From Acidobacteria bacterium Mor1 (GTDB taxonomy: Bacteria > Acidobacteriota > Polarisedimenticolia > Polarisedimenticolales > Polarisedimenticolaceae): 64,000 bases of DNA. Shown here one piece after another: positions 56,077 through 64,000 of this stretch (position 1 is its first letter; each line of letters opens with the position of its first letter). The notes beneath the pieces were generated by a model. That model had not been told where the DNA came from, made no database searches, and saw only the letters and a program-made list of their open reading frames with translations. The translations under genes and the position numbers were made by a program. The DNA is taken from contig CP011806.1 in NCBI GenBank assembly GCA_001664505.1, forward strand, positions 1,239,537-1,303,536, written 5' to 3'.

Positions 56077-56304
56077 TGGTACGCCCGACGGGAATCGAAC
56101 CCGCGTCTCCGGCTTAACAGGCCGGCGCTCTAGCAGACCTGGGTCGTGCAGATCCGTCGGCGCCCGAAGCGCGTCGGTAGGCCGATTGAACCGGATTCCG
56201 GGTGCGGGTGGCGAAGAAGTGCCCTCCCGTACGTCCGATCCTCGTCCCCACCGAAACGTCTCTGCACGCGCCAGGCCCGGCTTGGTCCATTGAGCTACGG
56301 GCGC
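56077..56304 (-). tRNA. tRNA-Asn(GTT) interrupted in the D-loop
   Basis: On the minus strand the first 18 bases (56287-56304, acceptor GCGCCCG and D-stem GCTC) and the rest (56077 to about 56134: GAGC of the D-stem, anticodon loop CTGTTAA, T-arm, CGGGCGT, A and CCA) together make a complete tRNA-Asn. They are separated by about 152 bp inserted in the D-loop. It is probably a tRNA pseudogene unless the insert is removed. No bacterial group I intron is known at this position. Confidence 0.7.
56135..56286 (-). mobile_element. About 152-bp hairpin-ended insert in tRNA-Asn
   Basis: The insert has imperfect inverted ends. On the minus strand CCTGG-cg-CGTGCAGA near the 5' end pairs with TCTGCACG-ac-CCAGG at the 3' end, giving 13 pairs with a two-base mismatch. 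It has no ORF. It could be a MITE-like insertion, a scar of an element that integrated in the tRNA, or an unusual intron. Confidence 0.45.
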
Positions 56305-56407
56305 ACAGTTTGTTTCGGGGGATTCCCCCCTCTTTCACCTTGAACTCTACTATGGTTGGTCCGGGGCGGCCGCGATCCGCCACCGACTTTTTGCGGAGCC
56401 AGCGACC

Positions 56408-57682
56408 ATGCGCATCGTGATGTTGACCCTCGGCACCCGGGGTGACGTCCAGCCCTTCGTCGCCCTCGGCGTACGGCTCCAGGCCCGCGGACACAGCGTC
56501 CGCATCTGCACCTGCCAGCGTTTCGAGCAGTTCATCACCTCCCGGGGCCTCGAATACGGCTACCTGGACGACCGGCTGATCCAGTTCATCGAGAGCGATA
56601 CGGTCAAGGAGATCATCGGCTCTCCGCGCGCCGGCATCCTGCAGTGGATTCGCGCGGCGGTGAAACTGCTGCCGCAGATCAAGGACATGCAGCGGGACAT
56701 GCTGGACGACCAGTGGGCCGCGAGCGAAGACGCCGAACTGCTGCTCTATCACCCGAAGGCGCTGGGCGGACCCCACATTGCCGAGCGGCTCGGTATTCCG
56801 GCTTTCGCGGTGCCCCCGTTTCCCGGCTATGTCCCGACCCGGGACTTCCCGCTGTTCATCCTCGGCGGCAGATCGCTGGGCGGTTGGTTCAATCGCCGCA
56901 GCTACGCGATCACCCGCCGGGGACAGGCCGCCGTTGCCGGGTTGATCAACGACTTCCGCCAGAAGCTCGGCCTGACGCGGCGTCCCCGCTTCGCCATCGA
57001 GCCGACCGAACTGCTCGGCCGCCCGGTCCCCTGGATGCACCCGGTGAGCCCCCATGTGTTGCCGCGCCCCGAGGACTGGCCTGAGCATGCCGCCATGACC
57101 GGCTATTGGTTTCTCGACGCCGACGACGGATGGGCTCCACCCGCCGAACTCGAGACGTTCCTCGCCGCCGGCGAGCCACCGGTGTACGTCGGATTCGGCA
57201 GCATGGTCACCTGTGAACCGCAGGAGATGGCCCGCCTGGTTCTTGGCGCCTTGGCCCGCAGCGGAGCCCGCGGGATCGTCGGCCGGGGTTGGGGCGGTCT
57301 GCAGCCCGAGACGGTCCCCGAGGGTGTGTGTCTGGTCGATGACGTGCCCCACGACTGGCTGCTGCCTCGTTGCTCGGCCGCGGTGCACCACGGCGGAGCC
57401 GGCAGCACCGCCGCGAGCCTGCGCGCCGGCATCCCGACCCTGATCGTGCCCCACGTTGCGGATCAACCGCTGTGGGGCCGCCAGGTTCACGAACTCGGCG
57501 CCGGCCCCGAGGCGCTGTCGAAGAAGCAGCTGTCGGCGGAGGCCCTGGCCGGTCGCATCGAGGCCGCCCTCGGCTCTCCGGAGATGGCGGCCACGGCGGC
57601 GGAACTCGGCGAACGAATCCGCGACGAAGACGGAGCCGCCGAAGCGATGGCCTTCATCGGACGTTTCGGCCCGGAGGTCTGA
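56408..57682 (+). CDS. UGT/MGT-type glycosyltransferase
   Basis: A 424-residue GT-B enzyme. The N-terminal domain begins RIVMLTLGTRGDVQPFVALG, typical of sterol and macrolide glycosyltransferases. The C-terminal donor site has VGFGSMV, DDVPHDWLLPRCSAAVHHGG and AGSTAASLRAGIPTLIVPH. It transfers a sugar from a nucleotide donor to a lipid or small molecule; the acceptor is unknown. It precedes an AraC regulator on the same strand. Confidence 0.9.
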   Translation: MRIVMLTLGTRGDVQPFVALGVRLQARGHSVRICTCQRFEQFITSRGLEYGYLDDRLIQFIESDTVKEIIGSPRAGILQWIRAAVKLLPQIKDMQRDMLDDQWAASEDAELLLYHPKALGGPHIAERLGIPAFAVPPFPGYVPTRDFPLFILGGRSLGGWFNRRSYAITRRGQAAVAGLINDFRQKLGLTRRPRFAIEPTELLGRPVPWMHPVSPHVLPRPEDWPEHAAMTGYWFLDADDGWAPPAELETFLAAGEPPVYVGFGSMVTCEPQEMARLVLGALARSGARGIVGRGWGGLQPETVPEGVCLVDDVPHDWLLPRCSAAVHHGGAGSTAASLRAGIPTLIVPHVADQPLWGRQVHELGAGPEALSKKQLSAEALAGRIEAALGSPEMAATAAELGERIRDEDGAAEAMAFIGRFGPEV

Positions 57683-57730
57683 GTTGCAACCAAGGTCACT
57701 CCCACCCCGTTCTCGCCCGCGGAGGGAGCC

Positions 57731-58456
57731 ATGGAACAACCGTACGGCGTGGTCAGCGAGGCGCCGGGGGCGCTGTACCCGACCCTGCACGCCCCCGACC
57801 AACGGGTCGGCCTGCACCGTCATCAGACTCCCTACGTGGCGCTGATCCTCGACGGTTCCTACGAGGAATGGAGTGCCGACGGACGCTACCTGCTGGAGCG
57901 GGGAGACGTCGTCCTCCACGGCCGCTACCACGCCCATGGGAACTGCATTCGAGAGTCCAGCCGAGTCCTCAACCTGGTGCTGAACGTCGAACCGCCCTGC
58001 TCCGCGAAGCGGGTCGTGCGCCTGCAGGGTCTTGCGGGATGGTTGGCGGACATCCGTTGCGACCCGGTCGGGGCCGCGAGCCGATTGCTGTCGGCGGTGA
58101 TGGACGAAAAGCCTCGGGCACCCCTGCCGCCGCCTACGTCGCTGGCTGCCGCAGCCGAGCAACTGCGCCGAGGGCCGGAGCTGCCGATCACCGATCTCGC
58201 CCGGCGCGAGAGCGGGGTAAGCCCCGAGCACTTCGCCCGGTCGTTCCGGCGCCACTTCGGCATGTCCCCGACCGCCTATCGCGCAGAGCACCGCTTCCGC
58301 CGGGCGCTCGCGCGTCTGGACGATTCCCCGGCACTCGCCGGACTGGCCGCGGAAAGCGGCTACGCCGACCAGAGCCACATGACCCGGGACTTCCGCGCGC
58401 GGACCGGCCATCCCCCGGCACGATTGGCTCGGCTGCGGGCGACGCCAGCCGGCTAG
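57731..58456 (+). CDS. AraC family transcriptional regulator
   Basis: A 241-residue protein with an N-terminal cupin-like sensor (about 10-90: VGLHRHQTPYVALILDGSYE, LLERGDVVLHGRYH) and two C-terminal helix-turn-helix motifs (about 140-235: ITDLARRESGVSPEHFARSF, LAAESGYADQSHMTRDFRAR). The ATG is preceded by GGAGGGAG. It may regulate the adjacent glycosyltransferase or secreted-protein gene. The inducer is unknown. Confidence 0.92.
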   Translation: MEQPYGVVSEAPGALYPTLHAPDQRVGLHRHQTPYVALILDGSYEEWSADGRYLLERGDVVLHGRYHAHGNCIRESSRVLNLVLNVEPPCSAKRVVRLQGLAGWLADIRCDPVGAASRLLSAVMDEKPRAPLPPPTSLAAAAEQLRRGPELPITDLARRESGVSPEHFARSFRRHFGMSPTAYRAEHRFRRALARLDDSPALAGLAAESGYADQSHMTRDFRARTGHPPARLARLRATPAG

Positions 58457-58535
58457 TTCGCGAAGATCAACTGGGTTCAAGACCCGCGCAGCTTGGGCGC
58501 CGTACCGTGTCCGCCGATTCACGGAGGACCCGACG

Positions 58536-59630
58536 ATGCAACCCGACTACCGCCTGCGCACCATCATCTCGCTGACCGCAGTCCTGGCGCTGGCCCCGGC
58601 GCTGGCTCTGGGATGCCTGACTCCCGGGACCGCCGGCGCCCACGGGAACGACCAGGCTCCCTACGACTATTACCGGGCGGTATTCGAGGGAGATCTCAGC
58701 GGCGCCCCGGACGCCCTCGAGGGGAACAGGCCCGTTACCCGGGCCCCGGAACCGGAGGAGTTCCGGGCGCGCTTCCTCGATCGTAGCGACGGGATCGCGA
58801 TGGAAGACATCGACGACGAGGCGGTTCGGCGTGTCGCCGGACTGTTTCAGGACTACTGGCGAGACACCTTGCTGCAGCCGGCACAGCGAGAAGCGCAGGA
58901 ATCCTCGCTACGCGACGCGCTGCTCGCTGAACTCGAAAGCGCCGGCTTCGCCCCGGACGGCCTCACACGGGACACGGTGATCGACCTGTTGCCGGAGTTT
59001 CTCGAGTCTCGCGGCTACCACGCCATCTCCGGGCGGACTCCCCCGCTGCTGGAGTTGATGCTGTGGAAAGAGAACGTGGACGAGGTGGCATCGGTCGAGC
59101 TTACCGACGGCACCCACGAGATTCCGGTGCGGCATGCCGTCGGGTTCCTCAGCCACGGCTGGGGGCACTTCGCCAGCTTCGGTCACGCATCCACCGGGGG
59201 CTGGGCCACCCGGGAGCGCCTCTTCTGCGTGCGCTCCTCCTGGAACCTCGAGGGCGAGGGCTACCAGGTCTCGTTCCTCAAACACGAAGGGCAGCACTAC
59301 GTGGACTACGGCCGCTTCCCGAAGCTGGAGTCGGCGGACCTGGAGTACCGGGCGAAGTTGACGGAGCTGGCGTTCGCCGAGACCCGACTGAACCACCTGC
59401 TCGAGCGTTTTCACCGAGGTGGGGTCGAGGGCTCGACCTCACCCCATCCGAGGGCCAACTGGCAGGTCATGCGAGACCTGGCGGAACTCCTGGGCGGAGA
59501 TGCCGACACTGACGGCTGGTGGGAGAACACCCCGGCGGACCGAATCCACCAGGCAGCACGCCGGCTGCTGGAACGGCACGCCGCCGCCCTGGAACAGGCC
59601 GGCCCGGATACGCCGGGCCTGCTGCGCTGA
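58536..59630 (+). CDS. Secreted putative gluzincin metalloprotease
   Basis: A 364-residue exported protein. A signal peptide (ISLTAVLALAPALALGC, possibly a lipobox) is followed by a helical domain, then HEGQH at residues 250-254 (HExxH zinc motif) and a glutamate at 270 in LEYRAKL, the gluzincin layout. A ribosome site GGAGGA precedes the ATG. No known family was identified; peptidase activity is inferred from the motif. Confidence 0.7.
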   Translation: MQPDYRLRTIISLTAVLALAPALALGCLTPGTAGAHGNDQAPYDYYRAVFEGDLSGAPDALEGNRPVTRAPEPEEFRARFLDRSDGIAMEDIDDEAVRRVAGLFQDYWRDTLLQPAQREAQESSLRDALLAELESAGFAPDGLTRDTVIDLLPEFLESRGYHAISGRTPPLLELMLWKENVDEVASVELTDGTHEIPVRHAVGFLSHGWGHFASFGHASTGGWATRERLFCVRSSWNLEGEGYQVSFLKHEGQHYVDYGRFPKLESADLEYRAKLTELAFAETRLNHLLERFHRGGVEGSTSPHPRANWQVMRDLAELLGGDADTDGWWENTPADRIHQAARRLLERHAAALEQAGPDTPGLLR

Positions 59631-59791
59631 CCGGCCGCACACGGAGCAGATCTTCGAAGCTGCCGCCGCGCCCCAAGCGATTGACAAGAAGGCACTTATG
59701 GCCGGGACCTCGATTTCGGGCGATTCGAGCTTCGTCCAAACACCCCCTTCGAGCGTTCTACACTGGTGCAGCCCGATGACGGGGGCTGCCC

Positions 59792-60397
59792 GTGGAGGGG
59801 AGATTGCACGGTCCGACCGACGAGGAACTGCTGCTGGCGGTTCGCTCGGGTGACAACGATTCGTTCGGGACCCTGGTCGCTCGCTGGGAGCGTCCGCTGT
59901 TCCACTTCGTCTACCGGATGATCTCCCGTCCGGAAGATGCCCGGGACATCTGCCAGGAGACCTTCCTGCGGGTGTTGAACAAGGCGCATCGCTTCAAGCC
60001 CGGCGCCAAGTTCTCGACCTGGATGTACCAGATCGCCCTCAACCTCTGTCGCGATCAGCTGCGCAAGAAACGCCGCTGGTCGGCGGTGGTGGTCGAGCGC
60101 AACAGCGACTTCGAGCCGGAGCCGGCGCCGAGCGCCGTGCTGCAGGTCGAGGACAACCCCGCCGAGGCGGCGGAACGCACCGAGCGGCGGCAGCTGATCA
60201 CCCAGGCTCTGGGTGAGATCCCTGCCGAACAGCGCGAGGTGCTGGTGATGAAAGAGTTCGAGGGGATGAAATTCCGTGAGATCGCGGAGATCCTGGGCTG
60301 TCCGGAAAGCACGGTCAAGTCCCGGATGTACTACGGCCTCAACGGTCTGAAGGCGGCCCTGGCCAAACAGGGGTTCACCGCCGAGGGAGTGAGCTGA
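59792..60397 (+). CDS. ECF-type RNA polymerase sigma factor
   Basis: A 201-residue sigma factor. Region 2 (about 15-85) has RPEDARDICQETFLRVLNKA and FSTWMYQIALNLCRD. Region 4 (about 135-195) has LGEIPAEQREVLVMKEFEGM and REIAEILGCPESTVKSRMYY. The start may be GTG 59792 or, with a better GGAGGGG site, TTG 59804. It overlaps the anti-sigma gene (TGATG), as is usual for such pairs. Confidence 0.94.
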   Translation: MEGRLHGPTDEELLLAVRSGDNDSFGTLVARWERPLFHFVYRMISRPEDARDICQETFLRVLNKAHRFKPGAKFSTWMYQIALNLCRDQLRKKRRWSAVVVERNSDFEPEPAPSAVLQVEDNPAEAAERTERRQLITQALGEIPAEQREVLVMKEFEGMKFREIAEILGCPESTVKSRMYYGLNGLKAALAKQGFTAEGVS

Positions 60398-61116
60398 TGT
60401 CCTGCGTGCACTGGAAAGAGCTGCTGGTCGAACAACTCTACGAAGAGCTGGAGCGCGACAAGGCGCTGGCTCTCGAGCATCACCTGGCCGATTGCGCCGA
60501 GTGCCGCCACGAGCTGGAACAGCTGCGTCAGGCTCGTTCGCTGCTGTCCGAGGCAAAACCCGAAGTGCCGACCCTGCCCCGGGTGGTGATGCTGCGTCAG
60601 CCCACGTTCCACCGGCCCTGGATGGCCTTCGCTGCAGGCTTCATTCTCTGTGCGCTGCTGATCGGCGGCGGTATCGCTACCGGCGTCGCGCTCGGACCCA
60701 AGCTCGGCGGCTCCCAGAGCACCACCGCCACCGTGCTGGAGCCGCTACCCCAGGATGCCGGCAATGCCCAGGCCCCTCAGGTGATCGACGGCACCCCGGT
60801 GCGCAACGACTTCGTTTCCAGGGATGAACTGAACAAGGCCCTGGCCAACTACGGCGCCCGGTTCGACGAACGGTTACAGACCAAGGGCAACGAGATCCTG
60901 ACCCGGGTCGGCCAGCAGCCCCCCGAGATGCTGTTGACCCAGGACGAACTGAACGACGCGCTGAGCATCTTCGACCGGCAGCTGGAAAACCGCCGCCGGG
61001 GCCAGATCGAACTGCTGGTCGACCAGCTCGTCCAGACCGAGGCCCGGCTCAAGGCGCAGGAAGACGCCCTGCGCATCCTGGTGCTGTCGGGACAGCCCGG
61101 CGTGCGGCCGGAGTAG
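60397..61116 (+). CDS. Zinc-finger anti-sigma factor, membrane-anchored
   Basis: A 239-residue protein. The N-terminal ZAS-type HCC motif is H-x3-C-x2-C in HHLADCAECRHEL. One transmembrane helix (AFAAGFILCALLIGGGIATG, about 77-97) leads to a periplasmic coiled domain with a repeated element (VSRDELNKALANYGARFDE, LTQDELNDALSIFDRQLEN). It would sequester the co-encoded sigma factor until an envelope signal is received. Confidence 0.9.
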   Translation: MSCVHWKELLVEQLYEELERDKALALEHHLADCAECRHELEQLRQARSLLSEAKPEVPTLPRVVMLRQPTFHRPWMAFAAGFILCALLIGGGIATGVALGPKLGGSQSTTATVLEPLPQDAGNAQAPQVIDGTPVRNDFVSRDELNKALANYGARFDERLQTKGNEILTRVGQQPPEMLLTQDELNDALSIFDRQLENRRRGQIELLVDQLVQTEARLKAQEDALRILVLSGQPGVRPE

Positions 61117-61159
61117 CCCCGCCGCGAAGCATCGCTCTCTGTAATCCGCCCGGCTGCGG

Positions 61160-63208
61160 TCAGTCGACCGATTCGCCCAGGTCGGTCAGGTGGTCCGCTG
61201 CGGCCGGCGCAAGCTGCGGCCCCTCGTCGGTGAAGGTCCGCGCTTCGGCTCCCAGCGCCGCGCGGAAGGCGTCGATCGCCTCACGCTCCCGGCCCAGCAC
61301 CGCGAGTTCGCGGCCCAGGTAGTACGAGGCGGTGCCGGCGTTGATGCCCTTGCGATCACCCCAGCGCACCCGGCGCCAGTTCTCGGCGGCCATGGTGGCG
61401 TTGCCCGACTCCGACTGCAGCATCGCCAGGTTGCCCAGCGCCGCCGCCGCCTTGTCCGGGAAGGCCACCGCATCCACCGCCGCCCAGGCGGCGAGGACCG
61501 CCGGCAGCCCGACACGGTCTCCCGAGGCGAGCAGCACCGGCGAGGTGTCGCCGCTGACCTCGACCTCTCGCGGCGAGGCACCGGGAGCCGCGAGGCGGAA
61601 GGTCCGGGAGGTAACGCCCGCCTGCTGGAGCTGACGGCGAATCATCGCGGCAGAGGTCATCTCCTGATCGTCGATGGCCAGCACCCGGTCACCGATCTGC
61701 ACGCCTGCTCGAGCGGCGGCACCGTCGACGGCGACCTCGACCACCAGCCCCTTGCCGCCGAGCCGGCTGTCGGCGACGGTCAGGCCCCAGACGGTGCGCT
61801 GCCAGGTCGGACGGGGAAAGTCATCGGGAGCGGCTTCGAGTTGCGTGACCGTGCGCAGCACCGGGCTCCAGAGGAACCAGCGGTCGGCTCCACCGTCCCG
61901 CAGCGGCGGCAGCGCGGCGAAGGCCAGGTCGGTATCTCGCGGCAGCTCCAACTGCATCCAGCCGTCTGCGCGAGTCAGGTCGGCACCCGACGGCGCGGCG
62001 ACCTCGTTGGGTGCGTTGAACAGGTCGGCGAACTCCTGAAGCTCTCCGGGCCAGCTCGATCCGCCGACCATGGCCACGTTGGGCCGCGGCGTGACCTCGA
62101 AGGAGGCGGCGACGTCTTCACGGGCGGTCCGCTCGGCGCGCCATACGATTCGTTTACCCGCCTCGACTTCCAGCACGACCCGGCCGGGACAGACCTTGGC
62201 TTCCTCCACCGGGATGAACCCGGCGTCCTCGCCGTTGATCCGCACCTTGGCCCCCAGCGGCTCTCCGGTGACCCGCAACGAGGCGAAGGAAGGCCGCATC
62301 CGCACCGGCTCGTAGACCTTGGCCGAACGGTCGAGCAGATCGACGGTGACCAGGTCCCGCACCGAGTGATCGGCGAAACAGGGTTTCTTGTACTGGATCT
62401 GGTGTTCGCCCAGCGGAAGGCTGGCGATCAAAAGTTCGCCGGTTTCCGACGGGCGGCCGTAGCTCGACGCCGGCGGTTCGGTGCGCCCGACCTGGGCGCC
62501 GTCGACGTAGACGTCGACTCCGGCAGGAATGGTACGCACCACGACGTCACGGGCGTTGGGAACGAGCTGCATCCGCACCGGCTGCTCTTCGCCGGGGGTG
62601 ATCTGCAGCGCGTAGGTTTCGGGGTCGAAGCCCTTGGCCTCGGCACTCACGGAACGCTCTCCACCCAGCACGGCGAGACTGCCGTCGGGCTGGATCACCA
62701 CCGGCCGGCCGTCGACCAGCACCCGGGCGTCGGGAGGATCGAGTTCGAAGCGCAGGGTGCCGACCAGTTCGTCACGCACCTTGCGGAAGCGCTCCATCCC
62801 CTTGTCCGGGGTCAGGCTGGTGTCGGGGCGGTAGCCCGGACGGGCCTGCAGGATCTCGCGATAGTCCCGCTCCAGCGCATCGAAGTCGCCGAAGGAGGCG
62901 TGAACCTGACCGCGCAGCACGATCGCCTCGGTGCGGTCATCGACGGTCATCGACGGATCGCCGAGCAGGGCTTCGATCGAGGCCAGCGCCTGTTCGAGGC
63001 GCAGCTGGACCAGGTCGTCGCGGATGGCATCGAGGCGGGCGCGCACGACGGGATCGCCATCCTGTGCGGCGGCCGCGGCGGGATCGGCTGCAGAACCGGC
63101 CGTGGTTCCCTCGCCGGGTTGCGGTTCCGCTTCCTGGGCGGCGACGGGCCAGAGAGCCAGTCCCGTCAGCAGCAGCGCTGCAGCGATTCGAATCATCTCG
63201 CGCTTCAT
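61160..63208 (-). CDS. Secreted PEGA-PDZ-TPR protein
   Basis: A 682-residue exported protein. After a signal peptide (AAALLLTGLALWPVAAQ) come a helical repeat segment (about 35-130), PEGA-type domains (FELDPPDARVLVDGRPVVIQ; VRTIPAGVDVYVDGAQVGRT; RVTGEPLGAKVRINGEDAGF), a PDZ domain (GLVVEVAVDGAAARAGVQIG) and C-terminal TPR-like helices. ATG 63208 shares a base with the upstream stop (TGATG); the longer frame is rejected. The role is unknown; PDZ and PEGA domains suggest envelope protein binding. Confidence 0.85.
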   Translation of the reverse strand: MKREMIRIAAALLLTGLALWPVAAQEAEPQPGEGTTAGSAADPAAAAAQDGDPVVRARLDAIRDDLVQLRLEQALASIEALLGDPSMTVDDRTEAIVLRGQVHASFGDFDALERDYREILQARPGYRPDTSLTPDKGMERFRKVRDELVGTLRFELDPPDARVLVDGRPVVIQPDGSLAVLGGERSVSAEAKGFDPETYALQITPGEEQPVRMQLVPNARDVVVRTIPAGVDVYVDGAQVGRTEPPASSYGRPSETGELLIASLPLGEHQIQYKKPCFADHSVRDLVTVDLLDRSAKVYEPVRMRPSFASLRVTGEPLGAKVRINGEDAGFIPVEEAKVCPGRVVLEVEAGKRIVWRAERTAREDVAASFEVTPRPNVAMVGGSSWPGELQEFADLFNAPNEVAAPSGADLTRADGWMQLELPRDTDLAFAALPPLRDGGADRWFLWSPVLRTVTQLEAAPDDFPRPTWQRTVWGLTVADSRLGGKGLVVEVAVDGAAARAGVQIGDRVLAIDDQEMTSAAMIRRQLQQAGVTSRTFRLAAPGASPREVEVSGDTSPVLLASGDRVGLPAVLAAWAAVDAVAFPDKAAAALGNLAMLQSESGNATMAAENWRRVRWGDRKGINAGTASYYLGRELAVLGREREAIDAFRAALGAEARTFTDEGPQLAPAAADHLTDLGESVD

Positions 63209-64000
63209 CACGGCACCCTCACCCAGCCCTGTTCGGAGTCGTAGAGATCGAGAGCCCCGTCGGGACCGAGGGCGATGGCCAGCGGTCGCTGGAGCCCTCG
63301 TTGCTCGCAGTTGTAGCTCTCGACCATCTTGCCGCCGGGACCGAACAGCAACACGTTCTGCGCCTTGCCGTCGAGGACGGCGAAGTAGCCCGACGGGTCG
63401 GCAGCCGCGGAAAGCGGCCGCTGGAAGCCGGGTTGCCCGAGAGGCGCTTCGCTTCCGTCTTCTCGAATCTCCACCAGCTGCCCTTCGTCGCCGTCGACGG
63501 CGACCAGCCGCTGGCCGTCCCACAGCAGCTTTTCGATCTTGCGATCCCGGGACTGCCACAACACCTGGGGCGTCTCCGCTGCCGGGTCGATGCGTCCGAT
63601 GCGCTGCCCCTTGCGGCCGACCACCCAGATACGTCCGGTGGAGTCGGCGGCCATCGCCTTGATCGGGGCGAAATCACCCTGAGAGGCGACGGGCAGCGCG
63701 GTCTGGGGCTGCAGCCGGTAGATGCGGTCCCCTGCGGCGACGAACCCCCGTCCGAGGCCGTCGACGGTCACCGCGCGAATGCTCTCGAGCGCCCACTTGG
63801 CGACGGTGCGTCCCTCGGCGCTGACCCGCAGGATCATGCCGCCGCGGGAGTCGACGATCAGCACACTGCCGTCTTCCAGCCGCGCCAGGTCCTTGACGCC
63901 ACGCAGCTCGGTGCCGGCGCCGGGCCCCTGGGGAAGCTGCCAGTTCCCACCGAGCTTGCGCACTCGCAGCATCTGGCGCACGGCGAGTTCCCGCAGCGCG
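63208..64000 (-). CDS. NHL/propeller-repeat protein, C-terminal part
   Basis: The frame is open to the right edge, so the N-terminus is missing. The visible about 264 residues are NHL-like blades: DLARLEDGSVLIVDSRGGMI, VTVDGLGRGFVAAGDRIYRL, MAADSTGRIWVVGRKGQRIG, AAADPSGYFAVLDGKAQNVL and IALGPDGALDLYDSEQGWVR. It is coupled to the PEGA-PDZ gene by a one-base overlap, so the two probably act together at the envelope. The function is unknown. Confidence 0.75.
   Translation of the reverse strand, partial: ALRELAVRQMLRVRKLGGNWQLPQGPGAGTELRGVKDLARLEDGSVLIVDSRGGMILRVSAEGRTVAKWALESIRAVTVDGLGRGFVAAGDRIYRLQPQTALPVASQGDFAPIKAMAADSTGRIWVVGRKGQRIGRIDPAAETPQVLWQSRDRKIEKLLWDGQRLVAVDGDEGQLVEIREDGSEAPLGQPGFQRPLSAAADPSGYFAVLDGKAQNVLLFGPGGKMVESYNCEQRGLQRPLAIALGPDGALDLYDSEQGWVRVP

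Noticed and set aside
56204..56304. Second complete tRNA (for example tRNA-Arg) at the right part of the split tRNA
   Set aside because: The acceptor and D-stem start look right, but no anticodon stem or T-arm follows; the partner halves are at 56077-56134.
56114..58522. 802-codon minus-strand ORF
   Set aside because: It is the antisense shadow of the glycosyltransferase and AraC genes and crosses the tRNA.

Overview
The window is high-GC bacterial chromosome with dense, often overlapping genes, many GTG or TTG starts, and good Shine-Dalgarno sites. A Ser/Thr kinase paired with an FHA protein, an MglA-like GTPase fused to a histidine kinase, a PadR-led operon, an M56 peptidase with 29-residue C-terminal repeats, multihaem cytochromes and a selenocysteine tRNA fit an Acidobacteriota-like (or myxobacterium-like) organism. 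No marker gene is present, so this placement is inference.

Layout. 1-6.9 kb: two c-type cytochromes, an iron-uptake pair (membrane-anchored DtxR/FeoA fusion and FeoB) divergent from ferritin, a universal stress protein, a secreted FnIII/IPT protein and YegP. 7.1-12.6 kb: a 5.4-kb integrated element lies between an intact tRNA-Ala(GGC) and a 40-bp copy of that tRNA's 5' half. It carries a decayed tyrosine integrase, tiny membrane proteins, a four-gene PadR-led operon and an HNH endonuclease. 12.6-16.2 kb: Ser/Thr kinase and an FHA/AAA+ protein without a Walker lysine or GAFTGA loop. 16.2-24.1 kb: a seven-gene + strand operon for a probable phenolic lipid (RND exporter, secreted protein, type III PKS, ICMT-type methyltransferase, ACP, fatty acyl-AMP ligase, FAD monooxygenase).

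24.1-36.4 kb: a second, larger island bounded by a 41-bp copy of the 5' half of tRNA-Sec and the intact tRNA-Sec. It is rich in pentapeptide-repeat and TIR genes: pentapeptide-TIR, solo TIR, and a KGGVGR ATPase-pentapeptide-TIR fusion in one tight cassette that overlaps an integrase with a broken frame. It also carries two membrane pentapeptide proteins sharing an N-terminal domain, an XRE-TPR regulator, a secreted propeller-like protein and a pair of small membrane proteins. A further pentapeptide-TIR gene (36.6 kb) and a macro-like-TIR gene (40.7 kb) lie just outside. This TIR group is the best candidate for a little-described conflict or defence system.

37.8-64 kb is mostly housekeeping and signalling: BlaR1/BlaI-type pair, pyruvate kinase, isoaspartyl peptidase, CPBP protease, lipoproteins, a signalling operon (PP2C phosphatase, receiver, 69-aa protein, GTPase-kinase fusion, HisKA-only protein), a GNAT enzyme, an editing-less LeuRS-like protein next to a tRNA-Asn whose D-loop is split by about 152 bp, a glycosyltransferase, AraC regulator, putative metalloprotease, ECF sigma/anti-sigma pair and PEGA/PDZ and propeller proteins running off the right edge.
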